Positions 26,184 to 35,406 of a stretch of 64,000 bases of DNA are shown piece after piece. Every line of letters begins with the position of its first letter. Position 1 is the stretch's first letter. Made by a program: the position numbers and the translations under genes. The DNA comes from Desulfarculus baarsii DSM 2075 (GTDB lineage: Bacteria > Desulfobacterota > Desulfarculia > Desulfarculales > Desulfarculaceae): assembly GCF_000143965.1 (NCBI RefSeq), contig NC_014365.1, positions 2,693,501 through 2,757,500 on the forward strand, given 5' to 3'. Below the pieces are notes generated by a model that did not search any database, was not told the DNA's origin, and saw nothing but the letters and a program-made list of their open reading frames with translations.

Positions 26184-27926
26184 TTGAAACGCCTGCTCGC
26201 CTTGTTGTGCCTGTTCTGTTGCCCGCCGTGCTGGCCGACCGCCGCGATGGCCGCCGCCCCGCCGCCCGACGGCGACATCGTGGTTTTTTCGGCCGCCGAC
26301 ATCCAACGCATGAGCGTGCGCACGATCCAGGATCTTTTGAACCTGGCCCCCGGCGTCAAGGCCGGCGACTCGTCGGTGAGCATCCGCGGCGACAGCGCCG
26401 TGGCCGTCTACCTCGACGGCATGAGCCTGATCAACAACATCAGCGCCCACAAAAGCGTCAACTGGGGCTTGGTCTCGCTGGAGGACGTCGAGCTCATCAA
26501 GGTGATCAAGGGCGGCGGCGCGGTCAGCTTCGGCGACAACTCCAGCGGCGGCGTCATCGTCATCACCAGCAAAAAGGCCGCCCGGGCCAAGGCCGGCGTC
26601 GAGGTCGAGGCCGGCAATCACGATTATTGGAAAACCAGCGCCAACGTCAGCCAAAGGGCTGGCGCATGGGGCGTTTCGGCCAACGGCGAACTGGAGTCCA
26701 CCGACGGCTTCCGGCCCAATGACGACGAAAAGCACCGCCGCGCCGGCTTCAAGCTCAGCTACGCCCCGGAGGCTTGGCTGGCCTGGGCCGGGCCCGACGG
26801 CCAAGCCCCCACCCTGGCCCTGGACTATGGCCACACCGAAAGAGGCAACCCCGGCCTGCCCGGCTACGCCACGCCCCACGCCCGCTCCCGCGACGAGGCC
26901 CTGGGCCTGTCGCTGAACCTGGGGGCCAAAGGATACAAGAGCACATCGTCGTTCACCAATTTTCAAAACGAATTCGAAAACACCGACACCGCCGCCGACA
27001 CCATGCTGCGCGGTTGGACCGTCCAGGAAGACCTGCGCAAGTCCTACGACCTGCCGCTGTTGGGCCGCACGGCCTTTGGCGCCTTGATCAGCCACACCGC
27101 CGCCAGCGGCAACAAGATCGCCGGCGTCGACGAGCAGGCCTACAGCCTGTTCGCCAACAAAAAGCTCGGCCTGAAGCCCTTGCCCCTGAGCCTGGCCATG
27201 GGCCTGCGGGCCAACGCCTATTCGCAGTTCGACGGCGCGCTAAACCCCGAACTGCGCCTGAGTTGGACCAGGGGCCCGGCCCGCCTGGAGGCCGGCTTCC
27301 AAATGACCAACAACACCCCCTCCATCCGCCAGCGTTACTACGAGACCACCAGCACCAGACCAAATCCCGACCTGGGCAGCGAGTCCAGCGCCAATTACAG
27401 CCTGGGCGCCAGCTATCAGCCCCTGAAATGGCTGGGCGGCAACGCAACTGTCTTTCGCAACAACATCGACGACCGCATCACCTACATGCGCGTCGGCGGC
27501 GTGGGCCGCTACGAAAACGTGGGGCGATCGCACCTCAGCGGCGTGGACGCGTCGCTTTCCATCACGCCCTGGGCCTGGCTGTCGCTACGGCCGTCCTACA
27601 CCTATCTGGAGGCCATCGACGACACCAGCGGCCTGTGGCTGCCGGCCAAGCCCCGCCACAAGCTCATGATCGACCTGCAACTGCGGCCCCTGGACGGCCT
27701 GATGCTGGGCCTGACCGTGGCCCACTGCTCGGAGGTGTTCACCAACGCCGCCAACAGCGCCATCGCCCCGGCCTACGAGGAGATCGACCTGCGCGGCGAA
27801 TATCAATACAAAAACGCCCGCGTTTATTTCCGCGTCGAAAACCTGGCCGACGCCGATTATCTCTACGCCGACGGCTACCCCGCCCCGCCGCGCACCTGGC
27901 TGGTGGGCCTGGGCTGGGATTTCTGA
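26184..27926 (+). CDS. TonB-dependent outer-membrane receptor, B12-regulated
   Basis: The start is TTG 26184 behind AGGGGGG, giving a clean signal peptide (KRLLALLCLFCC...AMAA) and a 580-residue precursor. The plug domain follows (IQDLLNLAPGVKAGDSSVSI, GGGAVSFGDNSSGGVIVITS), then a barrel with the final strand TWLVGLGWDF ending in Phe. It is shorter than most BtuB proteins. An ATG-type start 54 bases upstream would lie in the permease gene and is rejected. As the third gene behind a B12 riboswitch and upstream of a CobN-like gene and a BtuFCD-type importer, it probably imports a corrinoid, a cobalt chelate or a related tetrapyrrole. Confidence 0.88.
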   Translation: MKRLLALLCLFCCPPCWPTAAMAAAPPPDGDIVVFSAADIQRMSVRTIQDLLNLAPGVKAGDSSVSIRGDSAVAVYLDGMSLINNISAHKSVNWGLVSLEDVELIKVIKGGGAVSFGDNSSGGVIVITSKKAARAKAGVEVEAGNHDYWKTSANVSQRAGAWGVSANGELESTDGFRPNDDEKHRRAGFKLSYAPEAWLAWAGPDGQAPTLALDYGHTERGNPGLPGYATPHARSRDEALGLSLNLGAKGYKSTSSFTNFQNEFENTDTAADTMLRGWTVQEDLRKSYDLPLLGRTAFGALISHTAASGNKIAGVDEQAYSLFANKKLGLKPLPLSLAMGLRANAYSQFDGALNPELRLSWTRGPARLEAGFQMTNNTPSIRQRYYETTSTRPNPDLGSESSANYSLGASYQPLKWLGGNATVFRNNIDDRITYMRVGGVGRYENVGRSHLSGVDASLSITPWAWLSLRPSYTYLEAIDDTSGLWLPAKPRHKLMIDLQLRPLDGLMLGLTVAHCSEVFTNAANSAIAPAYEEIDLRGEYQYKNARVYFRVENLADADYLYADGYPAPPRTWLVGLGWDF

Positions 27927-27927
27927 G

Positions 27928-28713
27928 ATGCCGCTCATCCCGCCCCAAATCGCCTACCTGACCCTCTGGCCGACCACGGCCTGCAACCTGGCCTGCGCCT
28001 ATTGCTACGCCAGCCAGGGCGAGGCCCCGCAAACCATGGACCGCCAAACGGCCCTGGCCGCCCTGGAGTTGGCCGGCGGCCACGACGGGCCCCTGCACGT
28101 GCAACTGGCCGGCGGCGAGCCGACCCTCGTCCCGGAACTGATCGAGGCCGTGGCCCAATGGGCCAGCCAGCGCCAGGCCCCCACGCGGGTGGCCGTGCAG
28201 ACCAACGGCGCGCTGCTGACGCCGGCCCTGGCCGCCATGTTCAAGCGCTGGCGGGTGGCCGTGGGCCTGAGCCTGGACGGCCCGCCGGAGGTGCAGGAGC
28301 TTCAGCGGGGCCAGGCCGCCCAGGTCATGGCCGGCCTGGAGATTCTGGAGCGGGCCGGCGTGGACTTTTATGTCACGGCGGTGGTCACAGCCGCCAGCGC
28401 GCCGCATCTGCCCCGGCTTTTGCTGATGCTGGCCGGCCAGGCCCACGCCCGGGGCCTGGGCCTGGACCTGCTGACCTGCCGGGGCCGGGCCGTGGGCGGC
28501 CACGCGGCCATGGCCCGGCCCGACGCCTTGGCCGGGGCGGCCAGCCGGCTGGCCCAACTGACGGGCTGGCTCAACGCCCGGCGGACGCGGCCCTTTGTCC
28601 TGCGCGAGCTGGAGCGCTGCGCCAACCCGGCCCGGTCTTTTGCCAGGCCCAGGCCGGCCGGGCCCTGGCCGTGCATCCCTCGGGCCGGCTCTACCCCTGC
28701 GGCCAGACCATGA
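27928..28713 (+). CDS. Radical SAM protein, N-terminal core; frame broken near 28640
   Basis: The protein begins one base after the receptor stop. It carries the radical SAM cluster motif CNLACAYCYASQ (CX3CX2C) at residues 19-26 and the SAM-binding segment LAGGEPTLVPELI. Up to about residue 237 it reads as a normal radical SAM core. After SF the frame continues into arginine/proline-rich nonsense and stops at 28713. The expected SPASM domain is found intact in the next frame. A single extra T in the run TTTT at 28638-28641 would join the two parts into a protein of about 343 residues. The cause may be a natural mutation, a homopolymer sequencing error or, less likely, -1 slippage. Confidence 0.8.
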   Translation: MPLIPPQIAYLTLWPTTACNLACAYCYASQGEAPQTMDRQTALAALELAGGHDGPLHVQLAGGEPTLVPELIEAVAQWASQRQAPTRVAVQTNGALLTPALAAMFKRWRVAVGLSLDGPPEVQELQRGQAAQVMAGLEILERAGVDFYVTAVVTAASAPHLPRLLLMLAGQAHARGLGLDLLTCRGRAVGGHAAMARPDALAGAASRLAQLTGWLNARRTRPFVLRELERCANPARSFARPRPAGPWPCIPRAGSTPAARP

Positions 28714-28958
28714 ACGACCCGGACCTGGCCCTGGGCAGCCTGGCCGCGCCCGATTGGCGCAAAAACGGCCTGCTGGGCCGCGAGGCCTTGACCGGCCCCC
28801 ACTGCGCCGGTTGCCCCCTGGCCGGCCGTTGCCCCGGTGAATGCCCCAGCCGCCTGCGCTACAACGGCCCCCAGGGCCGCGCGCTGGCCTGCGCCATGCT
28901 GCGAGCCTTGGCCCAACCGCTTGCCGCCCACGGAGAAAATGCTCATGCGTCAGCTTGA
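28642..28958 (+). pseudogene. SPASM domain of the radical SAM protein in the shifted frame
   Basis: In the frame one base back from the upstream part, the sequence reads CQAQAGRALAVHPSGRLYPC and then HCAGCPLAGRCPGEC. The latter is the CX2CX5CX3C pattern of SPASM domains, which bind auxiliary iron-sulfur clusters. It ends at 28958, overlapping the start of the CobN-like gene. SPASM enzymes usually modify peptides or proteins, but non-peptide substrates are known; the role in a B12-regulated locus is unclear. Good conservation of the cysteines suggests that the frameshift is recent or an artefact. Confidence 0.7.
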
Positions 28959-31900
28959 TCTGGTCTTTTTCAGCACCACTTCCAACGAGCTGCCCAACCT
29001 GGCCAAGGCCGCCGCGCAACTGGCCGCCGAAGGCCTGCCCCTGCGGCTGCTGGCCTTCACCAAGCCCCAGTTGGCCTCGGACGCCGGCATCGACGAGTTC
29101 GTCCGGGCGGCCATGGCCGCCGACGCGGTGGTGGTGACCCTCATGGGCGGCAAGGACTCCTGCCCGGCCTGGGATCAATTGACCCGCGCCCTGGAGCGCG
29201 GCCGCCTGGCCGGCAAGGCTCCGCACTTTCACGTCCAGCCCACCGGCGGGGCCCAGGAGGCCTGGGAGCTGGCCGCCCGCCATGCCGACGGCATGGGCGA
29301 TCCCTTGTGGCGCAAGCTCAACAAATACTATCGCCACGGCGGCGTGGACAACGCCCGCCAGATGCTCAAGCTGTTTTGCAACGCCTTGGCCGGGGCCGAT
29401 CTGGCCATCGACGAGCCCGTCCGGCCGCCCACCGAGGGCGTCTATCACCCCCGCTGGCCCGGCTCGCCGCCGCTGGCGGAATACCTGGCCGCGCTGGACC
29501 CGGCCAAGCCGACCATCGGCATATGGTTCTATCAAAACCTCTGGGTCAACGGCGCTGTGGAGCACATCGACGCCATCATCGAGCGGGTCGAGGCCTTGGG
29601 CGGCCAGGTTCTGCCGGTGTTCCACTATCGTTTCAAGGACGAGGTGGTGGGCAATCGCGGGGCCGATTACGTGATCGAGCATTTTTTCATGCAAAACGGC
29701 CGGCCCGTCATTGACGTGTTGATCAGCCCGATGATGTTCAGCCTGACCATGGCCTCGCCGGCCTATCGGGGCCTGTTGGCCAAGCTGGACGTGCCGGCGC
29801 TCCAGGCCATCAGCACCATGCAACCCATGGAGCGCTGGCGCGACAGCCCCCAGGGCCTGACGCCATCGGACGTGACGCTCTCCATCGCCCAGCCCGAGTT
29901 TGACGGGCTTTTGATCTCGACGCCGGTGGCGGCCAAGCAGCAAACGCAAAAAGACCCCGTCAGCGGCGCGGTGCTGGTGCAATACAAGCCCATCGCCGAC
30001 CGGGTGGACCAAGCCGCCCGCCTGGCCCTGAACTGGGCGCGCCTGCGGCGCAAGCCCAAGCAACAGCGCCGCGTGGCCATCATCTTTCATCACTACCCGC
30101 CGCGCAACGACCGCATCGGCTGCGCCGCCGGGCTCGACAGCTTCGCCAGCGTGGTCGATCTGCTGGCGCGCCTGGCCGAGGATGGCTACGGCGTCGAGCG
30201 GCTCTATGAATCGGGCGACGAACTGGCCCACGCCCTTTTGGCCGGCCTGACCGGCGACAGCAAATGGCTGGCCCCGGCGGAGATGGCCCGCCGCGCCGTG
30301 GCCAACGTCGGCCCGGAGCTATACCAGCCCTGGCGCGAGGCCCTGCCCCAGCGCCCCGGCCAAAAGATGGACGCCGACTGGGGCCCGCCGCCCGGCGAGC
30401 TGTTCGTCCACGATGGCAAGCTGCTGCTGCCGGGGCTGATCAACGGCAATGTTTTCATCGGCATGCAACCGCCGCGCGGCTTCATCGAGCAGGCCGAAAA
30501 GATCTACCACGACCCGCTGATGTCGCCGCCGCACCATTATCTGGCCTATTATCGCTGGATCAAGCACGTCTTCGGGGCCGACGCGGTCATGCACATCGGC
30601 AAGCACGGCTCGCTGGAGTGGCTGCCCGGCAAGGGGGCCGGCCTGAGCGCCGAGTGCTTCCCCGAACTGGCGATCATGGATCTGCCAAACATCTATCCAT
30701 ACATCGTCAACGACCCCGGCGAGGGGGCCCAGGCCAAGCGGCGCTCGGCCGCCTGCGTCGTCGATCACATGACCCCGGTGATGGTAAACGCCGATCTCTA
30801 CGAAGACCTGGCCGGCTTGGACGAGCTGATCAAGGACTACAACCAGGCCCGCCTGGAAGACCCGGGCAAGCTGAGCATTCTGGGGCCGATGCTCTGGCGG
30901 GCCGTGGTCGCCGCCGACCTGCACCACGACCTGGCCGTCGACGAGGCCACGGCCATGGCCGATTTTGACGAGTTTCTGGAGCGCCTGCACGGCCATCTTG
31001 CCGAGTTGGCCGACACCGCCATCAACGACGGCCTGCATATCATGGGCCGGCCGCCCCAGGGCCAGGCCCTGGTCAACTGCCTGGCCCAGCTTTCGCGCCT
31101 GGCCGGTGGCGATGTCCCCTCGCTGCGCCAGGCCGTGCTGACGGCCAAGGGCCTGGATTACGACCAATTGCTGGAACGGCGCGGCCGGTTGGTGGACGGG
31201 GCCGGCGGCCTCACCGGCGGACAGTTCATCGACCAGGCCCACAAGCAATGCCTGGCCCTGCTGGAAGCCATGGCCGAGGCGGGCTTTGACCCCGCCGCCG
31301 CCACAAGCGCCGTGGAGCTTGTCTTGGGCCGGGCCGACCAGGCCCTGTCCGGGGCCCTGGCCCAGGTCGTCACCGAGGTTTTGCCGCGCCTGTTGGGCGT
31401 GCGCGCGGAGATCGACGCCTGCCTGGCCGCCCTGGACGGTCGTTTCGTCGCGCCGGGGCCCTCGGGCGCGCCCAGCCGGGGCCAGCTCGACGCCCTGCCC
31501 ACCGGCCGCAATTTTTATTCGGTGGACCCACAAAAGATCCCCACGCCGGCCGCCTGGCAGGTGGGCGTGGCCCTGGGCCAGGCCCTGGTCCAGCGCTGCC
31601 TGGACGAAACCGGCCGTTACCCCGAAAACATCGGCTTCATCCTCTGGGCCAGCCCGACCATGCGCACCAAGGGCGACGACGTCTCGCAGATCCTCTGGCT
31701 GATGGGCGTGCGGCCCGTCTGGCAGCGAGGCACGGGCAACGTCATCGGCCTGGAGCCCATCGATCTGACCGAGCTGGGCCGGCCCAGGCTGGACGTGACG
31801 CCGCGCATCTCGGGCATCTTCCGCGACGCCTTTGGCAACGTGGTCGAGCTGATCGACCAGGCCGTGCAAATGGTCGCCGCCCTGGACGAGCCGCCCGAGC

Positions 31901-32739
31901 ACAACATCCTGCGCGCCCACGTGCGCCAAGACGCGGCCAAGCTGGCCGAGGAAGGCCTGGGGCAAGACGCGGCCTGGCGTCAGGCCAGCCTGCGCCTGTT
32001 CGGCTGCCCGCCGGGCGGCTACGGCGCGGGCGTGGCCGCGCTGATCGAGGCCAAGAATTGGCAAAACATCGACGACATCGCCAAGGTCTACAGCGCCTGG
32101 TCGTCCTACGCCTACGGCCAGGGCATGGCCGGCCAACAACACGAAAGCGCCTTTCACCGTCAGCTCGAACGCATGGACGTGACGGTCAAAAACGAAGACA
32201 GCCGCGAATACGACATGATGTCTTGCACCGATTTTTATAGCTATCACGGCGGGTTGATCGCCGCCGCCCGCGCGGCGCGCGGCCAGGCCCCGCTGTCGCT
32301 GGCCGGCGACAGCTCCGACCCCCGGCGGGTCAAGGTGCGCTCGGTGCAGGAGGAGGCCAAGCACGTCTTTCGCGCCCGGCTGCTAAACCCAAAGTGGGTC
32401 GAGGGCCTCATGCGTCACGGCTACAAAGGGGCCGGCGACATCTCCAAGGCCGTGGACGTGGCCTTTGGCTGGGACGCCACCGCCGATGTGGTCGAGGACT
32501 GGATGTACGAGCGCCTGGCCCGCCGCGTGGCCCTGGACCCGGAGGTGCGCCGCTGGATGGCCCAGGTCAACCCCGCCGCCGCCCACAACATCGCCGCCAA
32601 GTTGCTGGAGGCCATCAGCCGCGGCATGTGGCGGGCCGATCCGCAAACCGAGGCCCAACTGCGCCAGCTCTACCTCGACGCCGAAGGCGACATGGAAGAG
32701 CTTCTCGATCAACCCCAAAGCGGAGAAGAAACGCGATGA
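28945..32739 (+). CDS. cobN: CobN/BchH-like large chelatase subunit
   Basis: This 1264-residue protein is homologous to the porphyrin-binding subunit of ATP-dependent cobalt and magnesium chelatases. The best conserved segment is around residues 545-610 (DAVMHIGKHGSLEWLPGKG, PYIVNDPGEGAQAKRRS), with further family blocks at SYAYGQGMAG and NEDSREYDMMSCTDFYSYHG. The ATG at 28945 has GGAG nine bases upstream; another ATG lies six bases earlier. No CobS/CobT or ChlI/ChlD AAA+ partner is present, and cobalt insertion is already provided by CbiK. Its function is therefore probably not classical cobyrinate cobaltochelation. It lies in the second B12-riboswitch unit, ahead of CcsA-like and ResB-like genes. 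Confidence 0.9.
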   Translation: MRQLDLVFFSTTSNELPNLAKAAAQLAAEGLPLRLLAFTKPQLASDAGIDEFVRAAMAADAVVVTLMGGKDSCPAWDQLTRALERGRLAGKAPHFHVQPTGGAQEAWELAARHADGMGDPLWRKLNKYYRHGGVDNARQMLKLFCNALAGADLAIDEPVRPPTEGVYHPRWPGSPPLAEYLAALDPAKPTIGIWFYQNLWVNGAVEHIDAIIERVEALGGQVLPVFHYRFKDEVVGNRGADYVIEHFFMQNGRPVIDVLISPMMFSLTMASPAYRGLLAKLDVPALQAISTMQPMERWRDSPQGLTPSDVTLSIAQPEFDGLLISTPVAAKQQTQKDPVSGAVLVQYKPIADRVDQAARLALNWARLRRKPKQQRRVAIIFHHYPPRNDRIGCAAGLDSFASVVDLLARLAEDGYGVERLYESGDELAHALLAGLTGDSKWLAPAEMARRAVANVGPELYQPWREALPQRPGQKMDADWGPPPGELFVHDGKLLLPGLINGNVFIGMQPPRGFIEQAEKIYHDPLMSPPHHYLAYYRWIKHVFGADAVMHIGKHGSLEWLPGKGAGLSAECFPELAIMDLPNIYPYIVNDPGEGAQAKRRSAACVVDHMTPVMVNADLYEDLAGLDELIKDYNQARLEDPGKLSILGPMLWRAVVAADLHHDLAVDEATAMADFDEFLERLHGHLAELADTAINDGLHIMGRPPQGQALVNCLAQLSRLAGGDVPSLRQAVLTAKGLDYDQLLERRGRLVDGAGGLTGGQFIDQAHKQCLALLEAMAEAGFDPAAATSAVELVLGRADQALSGALAQVVTEVLPRLLGVRAEIDACLAALDGRFVAPGPSGAPSRGQLDALPTGRNFYSVDPQKIPTPAAWQVGVALGQALVQRCLDETGRYPENIGFILWASPTMRTKGDDVSQILWLMGVRPVWQRGTGNVIGLEPIDLTELGRPRLDVTPRISGIFRDAFGNVVELIDQAVQMVAALDEPPEHNILRAHVRQDAAKLAEEGLGQDAAWRQASLRLFGCPPGGYGAGVAALIEAKNWQNIDDIAKVYSAWSSYAYGQGMAGQQHESAFHRQLERMDVTVKNEDSREYDMMSCTDFYSYHGGLIAAARAARGQAPLSLAGDSSDPRRVKVRSVQEEAKHVFRARLLNPKWVEGLMRHGYKGAGDISKAVDVAFGWDATADVVEDWMYERLARRVALDPEVRRWMAQVNPAAAHNIAAKLLEAISRGMWRADPQTEAQLRQLYLDAEGDMEELLDQPQSGEETR

Positions 32740-33512
32740 ACCCCCTCCTGCCCTGGGTGGGCCATCTGTTCCAGGCCGCCGCCGTGGTCTACGTCCTGGC
32801 GGCCCTGGCCGGCCTGGCCCGCGCCAAGGGCCCGGCCGTGGGGCTTTTGGCCCTGGGCCTGGCTGCAAACCTCGCCTCCATCGGCCTGAAGCTCTACCTG
32901 TCGTGGCCGATGCAGGCGCCTTTTCAAGAGCCCTTCTGGCTGCCGGCGGCGCTGGCCGTGTTGACCCTGGGCCTGTGGCGCAGGGGCCACGCCAGCCTGC
33001 TAGCGCCCTTGTGCGCGCTCATCGCCGTGTTGGCCGGCTGGGCCGCCATCTGGCCCAAGGATTTTTATCTGCCCTTCCCCCGCTCCAACACCATCGTGGC
33101 CCATATTTTTCTGCCGCTGAGCGCGGCGGGCAAGGCCTGCTTCTACGCGGCCGGCCTGGCGGCCATGCCCCATCTGGCCGGCCGCCGCGCGGCCCCGGCC
33201 GAGATCGAAAACGGCCGCACGCTCTTTGGCCGGCTGATCGTCTGGGGCTTCGTGCTGTTCACGCTCAGCCTCTTTCTGGCCGAGGCCTGGTCGTACCTGG
33301 GCTGGGCCAGCCCGGTGATCTGGAACAACGCCACCATGACCTCGACCATGGCCGTGTGGTTCTACTACGGCTGCTTTTTGCACCTGCATTTGCTGCGCAT
33401 GTGGCCGCTGGGCCGCCGGGCCTGGCTGGCCCTGGCCGGGCTGCCGCTGCTGATCGTCTTCACGTTCCTGCCCGAGACGGGCGGGCTCAGGCTGGCGGGG
33501 TGGGCGTCATGA
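32736..33512 (+). CDS. CcsA-like (cytochrome c assembly family) membrane protein
   Basis: This 258-residue polytopic protein has about seven membrane segments. It resembles the haem-handling CcsA/CcmC family: the region AWSYLGWASPVIWN followed by AVWFYYGCFLHLHL matches the place of the tryptophan-rich WWD motif and the next helix. The motif is degenerate, however, lacking the usual WGSYWSWDPKE pattern. Histidines in segments (NTIVAHIFL, FLHLHLLRM) could be axial ligands. It overlaps the CobN-like gene and the ResB-like gene by four bases each. In this B12-controlled setting it may bind or move a tetrapyrrole other than haem; this is inference. Confidence 0.72.
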   Translation: MNPLLPWVGHLFQAAAVVYVLAALAGLARAKGPAVGLLALGLAANLASIGLKLYLSWPMQAPFQEPFWLPAALAVLTLGLWRRGHASLLAPLCALIAVLAGWAAIWPKDFYLPFPRSNTIVAHIFLPLSAAGKACFYAAGLAAMPHLAGRRAAPAEIENGRTLFGRLIVWGFVLFTLSLFLAEAWSYLGWASPVIWNNATMTSTMAVWFYYGCFLHLHLLRMWPLGRRAWLALAGLPLLIVFTFLPETGGLRLAGWAS

Positions 33513-34330
33513 AAACGCTGCAACGTTTGGCCGCCTTTTGGGGCGGCGCGGCCCTGGCGGTGTGGACGCTGTTGGGCCTGGTGGTCGTGCTGGGGGCGGG
33601 GTATTTTCTCTTCGAGGCCCGACCGCTGGTCTTCGAGCCGCTCAACCGCCTGCTGCTGTGGGATTGGATCGTCACCTACGGCTGGAGCAACCTGGGCGTG
33701 ACGTGGTGGTTTTTCGCCTTTTTGCTGCTGCTGGCGGTGCTGGTGCTCAACACCGCCGTGTGCACCTGGCAAAAGGTGGCCGCCCTGGCCCGTAGTGGCG
33801 GCCAGGGCCCGCGCCTGGACTGGTGGCTGCGCTTTTCGCCCCACGTCATGCACGCGGCGTTCATCGTCATTCTGGCCTCGCACCTGTTCACCTACGTCTT
33901 CGGCCTCAACGCCCAGAACAACGTGGTCTGGGTGGGCAAGGAGGCCGCCGTGCCAGGGGCCGACTGGCGCATCGGCCTGGAAGGCATCGAAAACACGATG
34001 TATTCTGGCGACAGGCTGGCCTTTTATCGCGGCCGGGCCATCGCCCAGGAGATCAAGCTCAAGCTCATCGAGCCCGACGGCCGGGTCATCCGCAAGACCC
34101 TGGCCATCAACAGCCCCGTCTGGCACGACGGCTACAGCATCCACCTGAAGAACTACTATCCCAAGGCCAAGAAATCCATGCCCGGCCGGCCCTACGCCAA
34201 TTTGATCATCCGGCGCGATCCGGGCGTAAAGACGTTCTTTTTCGGCACGGCGCTGTTTGCCGTGGGGCTTTTGGCCTATCTGTGGCAAGCCCTGCGGCGG
34301 CACAAGCGGCGCGGGGCCAAGGAGGCTTGA
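33509..34330 (+). CDS. ResB-like membrane protein
   Basis: This is a 273-residue protein with three N-terminal membrane segments, an extracytoplasmic domain of about 115 residues and a final membrane segment ending in a basic tail. The order of parts, and segments such as HVMHAAFIVILASHLFTYV and WHDGYSIHLKNYYP, match the ResB family of system II cytochrome c maturation. It is shorter than a normal ResB. It overlaps the CcsA-like gene (ATGA), so the two probably form a complex, as ResB and CcsA do. No cytochrome c or thioredoxin-like partner is nearby, and the next genes encode a corrinoid-type importer. Confidence 0.7.
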   Translation: MKTLQRLAAFWGGAALAVWTLLGLVVVLGAGYFLFEARPLVFEPLNRLLLWDWIVTYGWSNLGVTWWFFAFLLLLAVLVLNTAVCTWQKVAALARSGGQGPRLDWWLRFSPHVMHAAFIVILASHLFTYVFGLNAQNNVVWVGKEAAVPGADWRIGLEGIENTMYSGDRLAFYRGRAIAQEIKLKLIEPDGRVIRKTLAINSPVWHDGYSIHLKNYYPKAKKSMPGRPYANLIIRRDPGVKTFFFGTALFAVGLLAYLWQALRRHKRRGAKEA

Positions 34331-34335
34331 AAACC

Positions 34336-35403
34336 ATGCGACGCGCTACCCTGCTCATCTTGTTCATCCTGGCCCTGGCCCCGGTCGGCCCGGCCGTGGC
34401 CGACGAATTCAAGGCCATCGGCCAGTTCGGCCTGCGCGCGCTGGACGACGGCTGCTATCAGATCACCGACGGCGTGGGCCGCGAGATCTTTCTGGTGCCT
34501 CGCGGCCGCCCAGCGCCGCCCCAGGCCGACCCGGCCAACGTGGTGCCCATCCCCGTGCGGCGCATGGCCATGGATTCGGGCCGCGACGCCTCGCTACTGA
34601 TCACCCTGGGCGTCATCGACACGGTGGTGGCCGTCAGCGGCGGGCCCGACGACTGGACGATCCCCCAGATCAAAAAAGGCCTGGCCGATGGCTCCATCGT
34701 CAGCTTGGGCCAAAATCACGCCCTGGATTACGAACAGCTCTCCAAGGCCAAGCCCGACGTGTTTTTCACCTGGGATGAATCGCTGATTCCCATGTTGGCC
34801 GAGCTGGGCGTGCCCACGGTGATCACCAACACCGAGCTGGCCCGCGACCTGGACACCCAGATCCGCTTCGTGGAGCTTTTGGCCCCGCTGTTTGACCGCC
34901 AGCGCCAGGCCGACGAGTACGTGGCCCGGGTCTACGCGGCCCTGGAGACGATCAAGGCCAAAACCCGCCAGACCGAGAGCAAGCCCAAGATCATCTGGGG
35001 CGACATCTATTCCAAGCGGGTGCTGGTGGAGCCGGGCAACTCGTGGGCGGCCCAGATCGTCGAGGCGGCCGGCGGCGACTATCTGTTCATGGACGTGGCC
35101 GGCGACACCTGCCTGGAGATCGCCCTGGAGCGCTTCTACGCCAGCGGCAACCAGGCCGACGTGATGATCACCTACCGCGGCCCGGCCCTGGGCATGGCCA
35201 CCAAGGCCCAGATGGCCAAGGCCAACCAATCCATCGCCGGCATCCGACCGCTGAGAGCGGGGCGGGTCTATTGCCCGCTGGATCACTATCGCCAGTCGTC
35301 CCACCGCCTGGACGAGGTGCTCATCGATCTGGCGGCGATCATCCACCCGGAGCTCTACCCCGGTCACGAGCTGAAATTTTTCATGGAAATGCCGGAGAAA
35401 TAG
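34336..35403 (+). CDS. Periplasmic binding protein, BtuF/FecB-like
   Basis: A signal peptide (residues 1-22, RRATLLILFILALAPVGPAVA) precedes a metal-chelate binding fold (PF01497 type) with VPIPVRRMAMDSGRDASLL, LSKAKPDVFFTW and VYCPLDHYRQSSHRLDEVL. There is no lipobox cysteine, so it is a soluble periplasmic protein. Length is 355 residues. It is followed by a FecCD permease and an ATPase gene, forming a class II importer for cobalamin, another corrinoid or a siderophore. The B12-regulated setting favours corrinoid. The ATG at 34336 begins the signal peptide. Confidence 0.85.
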   Translation: MRRATLLILFILALAPVGPAVADEFKAIGQFGLRALDDGCYQITDGVGREIFLVPRGRPAPPQADPANVVPIPVRRMAMDSGRDASLLITLGVIDTVVAVSGGPDDWTIPQIKKGLADGSIVSLGQNHALDYEQLSKAKPDVFFTWDESLIPMLAELGVPTVITNTELARDLDTQIRFVELLAPLFDRQRQADEYVARVYAALETIKAKTRQTESKPKIIWGDIYSKRVLVEPGNSWAAQIVEAAGGDYLFMDVAGDTCLEIALERFYASGNQADVMITYRGPALGMATKAQMAKANQSIAGIRPLRAGRVYCPLDHYRQSSHRLDEVLIDLAAIIHPELYPGHELKFFMEMPEK

Positions 35404-35406
35404 CTC

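Noticed and set aside
27739..30231. 830-codon minus-strand frame opposite the radical SAM and CobN-like genes
   Set aside because: Shadow composition and both plus-strand genes show clear domain motifs.
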